Shown here: positions 57,026-64,000 of the stretch, piece after piece
How positions within the stretch are numbered: the stretch's first letter is position 1
Layout: each line of letters begins with the position of its first letter
Assembly (NCBI GenBank): GCA_916048095.2
Contig: OU696591.1
Coordinates: forward strand, 3,692,568 to 3,756,567
Reading direction: 5' to 3'
From: Sacculina carcini
Taxonomy: Eukaryota > Arthropoda > Thecostraca > Sacculinidae
Length of the DNA stretch: 64,000 nucleotides
Position numbers and translations under genes: made by a program
Notes under the pieces: model-generated
Seen by the model: the letters and a program-made list of their open reading frames with translations, nothing else
Database searches by the model: none
What the model was told of the DNA's origin: nothing

Positions 57026-57782
57026 TGTAGAATTTGGATTTGGGTCCAATTCTATTGGGCCAAATGTGGCCTGCGTTCACCGACACGCGACCCGGCAATT
57101 TCCCTTCTTGAAGCAGGGCAACCCACGCCTCTGCTAGCCTGTTTAGGCCTGGGCTCAATCAGGACCGGTGTGCTCCGGGATCGTACTGCACCCGGAGCGA
57201 GCACTCTCACCTCCAGTGGGTGAGAGGCCTGAGCCAAGGGGAGATAGGCAAGGAAGAAGGAAGAGACGGGTCCGTGGAATGCAATACTGGTAATACCGGA
57301 GCTACCAGCGTAAACTACCACCTATTACCCAACGAAAGAAGAGGGATAGCACAACACTTTCACTGTAACACGTATCACTGTATTCACTTCACAAAGTTCG
57401 ACTGACTTGACGAAGCAAGGCATCGAAATTTACCCCATAATGGTGCTTAAGTTGAAACGGTCTAATGCAGGGCATAATGTTCACATAGTAAATGCACAAG
57501 TTTACACACATATAAATATTACACGTAGCGCAGCGACCAGGATTTGAAGCGTACATATATAGCAATGTAAAATAGTACAACGTGTGGCAATCAATTGTAT
57601 AATTAATATATAATCATGAAAAACATTTGCTGTATATCGTGCTATGAGACGTACTTATGCTACGCTATCGCACAGTCACAGTCTATAAGGTCGAAAATCG
57701 CGCATACAAACAGTGAATATGTACACATGGCGCCATCTAGCGGTAGTAGTACGACACAACAGTTATGGACTGGGTCGCTACA
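57026..57782 (-). repeat. 5' LTR of element C (uninterrupted)
   Basis: 757 bp, TG...CA ends, without the L2-like LINE, so it shows the empty site. A minus-strand TATATA box lies near 57555-57562. Confidence 0.95.
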
Positions 57783-57786
57783 CGCT

Positions 57787-59260
57787 GAACGCCATATGGG
57801 AGCGAAATTTTTTTCCACCGACGTGGCGTAACTCTCATATCATTCCGATACTAAAACCTAACAAACCACCCCTTGAACCAGCTTCGTACCGACCATTTCA
57901 ACCAACATCAGTTTTTTGCAAAATTTACGAACGTATGGCACTATCAAGATTAAATCAGTTTTTGGAAACCACAAATCTTATTAGCGACCAACAAACCGCG
58001 TATCAGCACTCGCGCAGTACTGTCGACAACGTCAATATCCTTACATCGAGCTTAAGGATGGGATTCGCACGAGGACAAATAACAATAGCTGTCTTTCTCG
58101 ACCTCACCTCAGCCTTCAATCTCATGGCAAAAACCGCTCTTCTTCAACTGCTATCATCTCATAATCTGAATGGACACCTTTACTCGTTCATTAAAGAATT
58201 CCTCAATAATCGCACTTTCCAGCTACGAACCAACTCACTCTCGCAATTATTTCCACAGGAAGATGGAGTAACGCAAGGTAGCGTCCTCTCCCCTACACTT
58301 TTCAGCATCGCCGTGTGTCAAACAATACGTCTCCTTCCAGCCTCCATCAAGTACAGCTTATACGCCGACGACATTGTGCTCTGGTGCACAGGAAACGAAA
58401 TGCATAACCTGCTAGCTGAAACACAAGCAGCTTTAGACCGATTCGCGACCAATTGCACATCTTTTGGCTTTCAAATTTCCATCATAAAAACAAAAGAAGT
58501 AATTTTCCGCAAATTTCTTACACCAGCTCTAGCGTCTCTTCCACCACTAACCATAAACAAAGCGCCTATTCAATTCTATTCACAGGCAAAATACCTTGGT
58601 GTGCTATTGGACTCACGCTTGACAATGAAACCACACATTATCAAATGTAAAACCAGAGCGCTGAAAAGGATCAGCATTATCAAATGCCTGTCCCATCCAT
58701 CTTATTGTGCCGACGGAATTGTTCTCACCCGATTGTATTGTGCCCTCATTAGACCCATTTTGGAATATTGTTCTTCATCATTAACACACATATCTCCTGA
58801 ACTTTTGCGACCTTTCGACATCATACAAAATACTTGCCTCAGAATCGCCTCCAAATGTCACCGAACCGCACCAATTTATAAAATCTACAGGGAAACTGGA
58901 ATTTTTCCACTCCATTTGCGCAGATTACAAGCAGCGGTTAAATATGTAACAAAAATTGCAGAAGACAAAGGTCATCCATGCAACCCTCTTCTCTCACAGC
59001 TCACATCCCTGAACTACGCCGACCCTAAAACAATTAGAAGAAACTGCGGTTACACATTGTCAATGTCTTTTGCTAAATCTAAAAAAGAGCTTGGGTTTGA
59101 CATATCTCTTGACACTAGACCTCAAAAGAAATACACATCAGAAACGCCACATATCATATATGATATTTTGGATGTCCCACAAAAACACACTTGTCCATCA
59201 GCACAAATTGTTCAAGCTTTCCTAGAATATCAAAACACCTCAAATGCAAGAACATACATA
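57787..59260 (+). pseudogene. LINE-Y ORF2, RT part
   Basis: Resumes in the frame left at 50199 (the motif LNAL/LNAIWERNFFPPTWR spans the join). RT motifs: SHIIPILKPNK, YRPFQPTSVFCKIYERM, QTAYQHSRSTVDNV, VFLDLTSAFNLM, EDGVTQGSVLSPTLF, YSLYADDIVLWC (catalytic YADD) and YLGVLLDSRLTMKPHI. The thumb has LEYCSSSLTHISPELL and CLRIASKCHRTAPI. No stop. It is cut at 59260 by the mariner TSD; the small changes FQPTS and AFNLM against the usual ISLTS and AFD are unusual in otherwise preserved motifs. Confidence 0.88.
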
Positions 59261-59938
59261 CGAGGTACGTTCAATAAGTAATGAGAAAATGTCAGGAGAG
59301 ACATTAAATATGGTATGATCAAAATACTTTTTCATGGAGAAGTACACAAAAAGGCAAAGATCCCAAAAAGGCAAAGATGAGCAAGTCACAAGAGAAGGTC
59401 ATGGTCATTCCTTTCTTTGACTTCCAGGGGCTCATTCACATTGAATGGGTTCCTCATGGTCAGTCTGTCAATAAGGAATATTATATTACTGTTCTGAGAA
59501 GGTTCAGAGAGAAGATGAGGAAGAAGAGGCCTCAGCAGTGGAGGAGTGGTCAGTGCTGGTTCCACCAGGACAATGCCCCATGCCACAAGTCAACCCTGGT
59601 GACCACTTGGATGGCCGACAGGGGATTGAAAGTGATACAACACCCACCCTACAGCCCTGACCTAGCTCCTTGCGACTTTTTCATGTTCCCACGTATGAAA
59701 GACAGCCTCAGGGGAACAAGATTTCAGTCAACAGAGGAGCTGAAAGAGGCATTGGAAAGTTGCCTGAAGGGACTACAGAAGAAGGACTTTGAGGGGGTCT
59801 TCAAGGAATGGCAGAGACGCATGAAAAAGTGTGTAGATGTGGGAGGCAATTATTTTGAAGGAGACAAAGTTTTGTAAGCTTGTGAAAATAAATAGTATTT
59901 CTGTTGACATTTTCTCATTACTTATTGAACGTACCTCG
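59261..59938 (+). mobile_element. Mariner element, 678 bp, deleted
   Basis: Perfect 34-bp terminal inverted repeats (59261-59294 and 59905-59938; both begin cgaggtacgttcaataagta read inward) with TA target duplication at 59259-59260 and 59939-59940. LINE-Y codons TYI then YTDG join exactly once one TA is removed. About half the length of a full mariner. Confidence 0.97.
59377..59877 (+). pseudogene. Mariner transposase, N-terminally deleted
   Basis: 166 codons of mariner transposase, beginning MSKSQEKVMVIPFFDFQGLIHIEWVP. It keeps the second catalytic Asp (WFHQDNAPCH) and the third (YSPDLAPCDFFMFP), with the D34D type arrangement, and ends in NYFEGDKVL and TAA. The helix-turn-helix DNA-binding domains and the first catalytic Asp (normally in GDET) are gone. 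The doubled aaaaaggcaaagat at 59348-59375 lies at the deletion edge. It could only be moved by transposase from another copy. Confidence 0.93.
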
Positions 59939-60747
59939 TATATACAGACGGATCTAAATTAGACGAACAGGTAGGATGTGCTGTTGTAATCCCGACACTC
60001 AGCACTGAACTTCTTTTCAAACTTCCGCACTACACTACAATCTTTATTGCCGAACTGTTCGCACTGTACCAAGCCCTGATATTCATTGATAAAAGAGTTA
60101 TTAACAACACAGTTATTGTCACAGATTCGTTATCGTCTCTACAGGCACTATCAGCATACTCCGCAAAAAACCACCTTGCAGAGCTCATCATTTTGCTATA
60201 TATACAAATTATAAAGTCGGGTCGCACAACAAAATTCCTTTGGATACCGAGCCACTCCAGCATCAAAGGCAACGAGCTCGCGGACATAGCAGCCAAAAAG
60301 GCTACGAAAAACGGGCGAATCATGACTCCGCCACTCTCAGCCACTGACCTATTTCCATTCGTCAACAAATTGGCAAAAGTTCAGTTCATCTCAAAACATT
60401 TCCAGGATGTCCTCAGCAACTCGAAGTGCCTCCTCCACTACAACCTGGGACTCCACCAACGCCTCAACAAATCGCGAATAGTTGATAGAGCGCTTTTCAG
60501 ACTCAGAACCGGACATACAAACATTACGCTTCTCGACCGTATAGACAGACCAGAATGCGAACTCTGTCATGTGCCCATTACCGTATCACACCTGATGCTG
60601 CATTGTGGAAAATTCGCAAGACAAAGATCAATCATGACTGATGGACTCTCCTCACCCCCAAGTCTAGATACTCTTCTTTACCAAACCGAATTTACCGAAC
60701 CTCTGAGGCAGTTCCTAATATCCACCAAACTTCTCGATTTCATATGA
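59939..60747 (+). pseudogene. LINE-Y ORF2, RNase H and C-terminus
   Basis: RNase H of the LINE: YTDGSKLDEQVGCAVV, FIAELFALYQALIF, VTDSLSSLQAL and IPSHSSIKGNELADIAAKKA cover the active-site positions. The C-terminal segment has RALFRLRTGHTNITLLDR and CELCHVPITVSHLMLHC, a C-x2-C/H/C cluster. It ends with TGA at 60745-60747, then a 180-bp 3' UTR and the (CAA)n tail. Intact except for the mariner cut before it. Confidence 0.9.
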
Positions 60748-60926
60748 TAATCCTTCTGGCCATTTCCTCATCCTCACATATAATTGTCATATAAACTCCT
60801 CCGCTGGATAGTTTCCATCAATTCATATCACTCTTCCAGAAGAGACAAGAACACAGACGCTGACGGCTAGCGCAAATCGAAAACCATATATTCTGCACTA
60901 GAACCTTAACAGTGTTATGTGCAGTA

Positions 60927-60929
60927 ACC

Positions 60930-60967
<38 letters not shown>
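60927..60967 (+). repeat. (CAA)n tail of LINE-Y
   Basis: About 13 CAA/AAC units directly before the 13-bp TSD; marks the LINE 3' end. Confidence 0.95.
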
Positions 60968-60969
<2 letters not shown>

Positions 60970-60980
60970 GCCGGTCGGTG

Positions 60981-63040
60981 TACTGGACGGCCGGAGCGCG
61001 TGTATTTAGTGATGCAAAAAAATGTTTTTAGCGTTTTTTTTAGCAAAAACATGTTTTCAGGTTTTTTTTGGTTTCTTAGAATTAGCCCCAATTGCCATCG
61101 GATGTTGGATTTTAGTACATATAAATGAGTTTAATTGACGTTTTGTACATCTTTACGTGTCTTATTTCAAAGATAATTTGATAATAATATAAAAACCAAA
61201 GATATTTATCAATAAATACCTCAGGAGACTGTTTGAAAGTGCATCCGGGTCCGGTGGTTTAGGTTTTTTTCATTGAGAAAACCCATGTTTTTAAAGATGG
61301 TATTAATGATGTTGTAACACCCGATGTGATGTATATGCGTGTATGTGATGTGTATGTACAATGAGTGTTGTATTTTGCTTTGCGAATTTCAATTGTTTGT
61401 TTTGCAGCGTTGTTTTGCAGCGTGGCGCGTTGTGTAACTTGCGCAACTTAACTGTACCTTGTGCGAATATGACACCGTGTGCACGCTACATGGGTCATGT
61501 TACACGACCCATGTGTGGCAATGATAGTGTGGCGAAGAAGTGTGTGTATGTGTGTCTGTGTGTGAGATGAGATATGTCCGAGTGGCGTGCATGTTTGAAT
61601 TCATTCTGTGAGTCGTTCGCGTAGTGATCGCTGCAGTATTTTTTGAACCTACGAACTTATAAACCTACGAACAGATAAACCTACGAACCTACGAACTTAT
61701 AAACCTATGAACATATAAACCTACGAACCTACGAACTTACAAACCTACGAATGAACTGGTGTTATTAGTTTTACCAATGAAACCGACAATTCGTTGCTTA
61801 TATATAAATTTCGATTTTTATGTGTAGTATATAGATTTTGTTCATTCACAGTTGGACCGCTGTGTTACGCTATATTACGTTGTACGTGGAGAGAATACAC
61901 GCGCGTCCCAAAGCTGGTGTTTATAACGCCGTGGGCGTTACAGATGTGGATATCTGAAATAATTTGTCAGCAGAACAAAACAAATTCATTGAGTAATCAT
62001 GTGTTTTTTTTAAAAGAAACCATGTTTTTTATGAAAAAATGCAATGATGTTTTATTAATGTGCATATTCAGAAAATGTTGACAGCAGAACAAGACAAGTT
62101 AATTGGTCGGTCAAGTGTTTTTTGACAAACGTATATTTAAACTAACGCTGTTTTAATAAAACAATGCTTTCTAGAACAGTCTCTATGGAAGATATATTTG
62201 ATTGATGCGCGTTCAAATACCTTTTGTATAGCAAGTAGCCTGCAGGTATAAGCGGCTGGTTAAACCACTTGATTTAAACTGTTTTTTAAACCATGTTTTT
62301 TCAAAATGTTTTTAAATGCAATTTTCGTAGATGTAGAAATTTGTAAAAAAATTGGCGGCAGATCAAGGAAAGAACCAAATTAATTGATTTAATTATAAGA
62401 AACCTGTTTTAGAACTGGTTTTATGGATGATGGTTTCTTTGATGTAGTTATTTGTGTTCAAATACCTTTTTGAACATTAAATATATTTCCTCAGTCGTTT
62501 TTTTCCTACACGAAAATATTGCCCGTTTTTCTAGTCAGGATCGCCACTTTGAATAATACGACCCGCTTTTATTCGTAGTCTCATTAGTGACACTAAGTTT
62601 GTGTATATTTGAAGTCTTAGTGTGGATATTTGCAGTGTTTGTACATTTATATTTGCAAATAATTGATCTGTTGAAAGAAATTATGAAAGTTATTATAATC
62701 AATGTGTAATACGTGTATTCACGAAATGATACTTAAGACTGAGCTTAAGTGAACACAATAGCCAGCGAACACATACACACCGCACACAGACATACACCAG
62801 GACGTTCCGCGAATAGACGCTGCACGGCTTGCAATATAATCTTGCAGTGCTCAAGTAACCAAGCGAAGCATAGGCGCACGCAGTATGTTACACCTTCCCC
62901 AAGTTTGATAACAACAGTTTATACAACTTCAATCAACCTGCATCGTGGATTCGTGAAGTAAATCAAGCACCTGCTCTACGAATAAGCTTACACAAATACA
63001 AATATAGAATGAGCCCCACAGGCAAAAAGTATGTACGAAA
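60981..63040. other. Non-coding region
   Basis: T-rich stretches with runs such as atgttttt and gtttaaacc-like motifs, no long reading frame and no recognised domain on either strand. The part above about 62700 may include the 3' LTR of gypsy element E, whose limits were not found. A minisatellite is at 61646-61751. Confidence 0.5.
61646..61751. repeat. Minisatellite of cctacgaac units
   Basis: About eight imperfect copies of aacctacgaac followed by ttat, agat or atat spacers (units of roughly 10-16 bp). Confidence 0.85.
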
Positions 63041-63041
63041 A

Positions 63042-64000
63042 TCACATTGTAATGTAGTCATCTAGGTAGCTAGGAGCACGTCGCTGGCGCGCACTACAAC
63101 GTGGACCTTGATGATCGTGGTCTTCGTCCACGAGTACATCTTCACCATGGGGGCGAGGCTTGTCCTGATCTTGATGGTCATCTTCTGTGCATTGTCTCCT
63201 GATGTCGGGACGTTCAGGTGACAATTGATCGTTTGCCGGCGCTGCATAGATCTCAGTGATGGCGCCTTTTAGTGGCATCAAATGTCGTCTATTCCTCCAT
63301 GATAGGCGTCCGCTGGGGAGACGTACAACGTAATTTCGGTGGTTCCCAATAGCTACAACTGAACCAACCTTGTCCCAGAGTTTGGTTTTCGGGCACTGCA
63401 CAGCGACTGCCAATCCTGTGCTGAGTGGATAAAGGGTCCTTGCCGAGCGGTTGTAGTATTTCACACGGCTTTCAACTGACTTAGCCGCTCGTTGATCACA
63501 CTCTTCAGCACGTTTCTGCCACTCTGGGTCGAACGCTGAGTGATGAGCAGGAACGCTTGATTTCAGAGGGTGGCCGTACAATATCTGAGCAGGGGAGCGA
63601 CCAGATATTCCGGGAGAATTCCTGAGCTCCAACATCCCACGTGTGAACGCGTCAGAGTCTATATTCCCCCCGCAAGTTGTTTTCTGGACAAGCCGCTTCA
63701 CGCGTTTTACGGCAGACTCGGCATGACCATTTGACTGAGGGAAATACGCGCTGGATGTACGATGATTAACACCCCAGCGACGTAGAAATTCACGCACCCG
63801 TCTGGAAGAGAACGGCGGGCCTCCATCCGTGGCGAATTCTGTAGGAACACCTGTCATGCCGAACAACCGGCGAAGCATCATCACCAGGTGTCTCGCCGAT
63901 GTTTCCCCTGTGCAGTGAAAAACAAACGGCCAGTTTGACAGCCTGTCCACGTAGACGAGATACGTACGTCCCCCATACTCAAAGTAGTCGGCTGACACAC
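63042..64000 (-). CDS. Gypsy element E integrase, 3' end of pol (partial)
   Basis: Runs in from the right window edge. Integrase core: ADYFEYGGRTYLVYVDRLSNWP, FATDGGPPFSSRRVREFLRRWGVNH and SAYFPQSNGHAESAVKRVKRL, with 35 residues between second Asp and Glu, so the active site is complete. Then RNSPGISGRSPAQILYGHPL, a C-terminal module with VQCPKTKLWDKVGSVVAIG and YVVRLPSGRLSWRNRRHL, and an acidic His/Asp-rich tail. Ends with TGA at 63042. It is related to element B in layout (same -WP-, TDGGP and WGV motifs) but only distantly in sequence. No stop or frameshift in this part. Confidence 0.9.
   Translation of the reverse strand, partial: VSADYFEYGGRTYLVYVDRLSNWPFVFHCTGETSARHLVMMLRRLFGMTGVPTEFATDGGPPFSSRRVREFLRRWGVNHRTSSAYFPQSNGHAESAVKRVKRLVQKTTCGGNIDSDAFTRGMLELRNSPGISGRSPAQILYGHPLKSSVPAHHSAFDPEWQKRAEECDQRAAKSVESRVKYYNRSARTLYPLSTGLAVAVQCPKTKLWDKVGSVVAIGNHRNYVVRLPSGRLSWRNRRHLMPLKGAITEIYAAPANDQLSPERPDIRRQCTEDDHQDQDKPRPHGEDVLVDEDHDHQGPRCSARQRRAPSYLDDYITM

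Larger units (their letters stand above)
50200..57782 (-). mobile_element. Element C, CsRn1-type Ty3/gypsy, near-intact
   Basis: LTRs at 50200-52735 (757 bp plus a LINE) and 57026-57782 (757 bp), differing at about four positions outside the LINE. TSD cgct at 57783-57786, cgat at 50196-50199. PBS, gag, pol in -1 frame and PPT are all in place, with pol uninterrupted. Best candidate in the window for a recently active element, subject to the gag Cys change and the LINE in its 3' LTR. Confidence 0.95.
39176..60967 (+). mobile_element. LINE-Y, full-length I/jockey-type LINE (interrupted)
   Basis: Flanked by the exact 13-bp TSD tggccggtcggtg (39163-39175 and 60968-60980). Own parts: 5' UTR 39176-39569, ORF1, ORF2 up to 42353, and after the insertions 57787-60967 with RNase H and a (CAA)n tail (60927-60967). 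Element C sits in ORF2 (TSD cgct), a mariner splits RT from RNase H, and a 7.85-kb tandem duplication repeats the 5' half. Without these the element would be about 5.7 kb. Confidence 0.9.

Noticed and set aside
61361..62081. Short frames of 69 and 95 codons in the 61-62 kb region
   Set aside because: No domain, low complexity, and no supporting start or neighbour; likely chance.

Overview
The window looks like repeat-dense nuclear DNA of an invertebrate animal; the species cannot be named from the sequence. Pointers to an animal are a tyrosyl-tRNA synthetase with the C-terminal EMAP-II-like domain typical of metazoan enzymes, several clades of non-LTR retrotransposon (LINEs of CR1, L2 and I/jockey type), Ty3/gypsy elements of the CsRn1 type (known from flukes and insects), a mariner and a hAT remnant. 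Only one host protein gene is recognisable, TyrRS at 8652-10232 (+), intact and without introns. Almost everything else is transposable elements, many nested inside one another, and much of the window can be resolved into layers by target-site duplications (TSDs).

Layout. 1-850: gypsy gag remnant (-) split by a 56-bp LINE scrap. 1.7-5.5 kb: decayed CR1-like LINE (+). 5.5-6.2 kb: gypsy gag fragment with PBS and LTR edge (-). 6.7-7.6 kb: LINE 3' end with an internal duplication. 8.0 kb: tRNA-like SINE head. 8.65-10.2 kb: TyrRS. 10.6-11.8 kb: dead hAT transposase. 12.0-18.6 kb: LINE-Z (+) with RNase H, interrupted at 14360-17111 by an opposite-strand LINE. 18.6-22.3 kb: two joined decayed gypsy fragments (-), the larger called F. 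22.3-38.8 kb: one antisense LINE (LINE-X) cut twice, by gypsy element D (33791-38420, TSD gcgt) and by gypsy element A (22722-33343, TSD aggg); A is itself cut by gypsy element B (24819-30274, TSD gtttc, LTRs apparently identical). 39.2-61.0 kb: a full-length LINE-Y (+) with a 13-bp TSD at 39163 and 60968, interrupted by gypsy element C (50200-57782) and by a 678-bp mariner (59261-59938). One LTR of C carries an L2-like LINE. A 7.85-kb block (LINE-Y 5' half, that LTR and part of C pol) is duplicated in tandem with the junction at about 47290. 61-63 kb: no recognised gene, one minisatellite. 63.0-64.0 kb: 3' end of another gypsy pol, element E (-), running off the window.

How the parts work. 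Elements A, C and D share a CHCC gag motif, a PBS matching tRNA-Trp and gag/pol in -1 relation. A has the textbook slippery heptamer TTTAAAC immediately before the gag stop. Element C has an unbroken 1139-codon pol with all expected catalytic motifs and LINE-Y has intact reading frames apart from its insertions, so both were recently active. B has identical LTRs but a dead pol, including a stop exactly at the catalytic glutamate of integrase, so it was probably mobilised in trans or died very recently. No new non-transposon system was found. The most informative material is the dated nesting, the frameshift signals, the tandem duplication and a 158-bp palindrome at 38983-39140.
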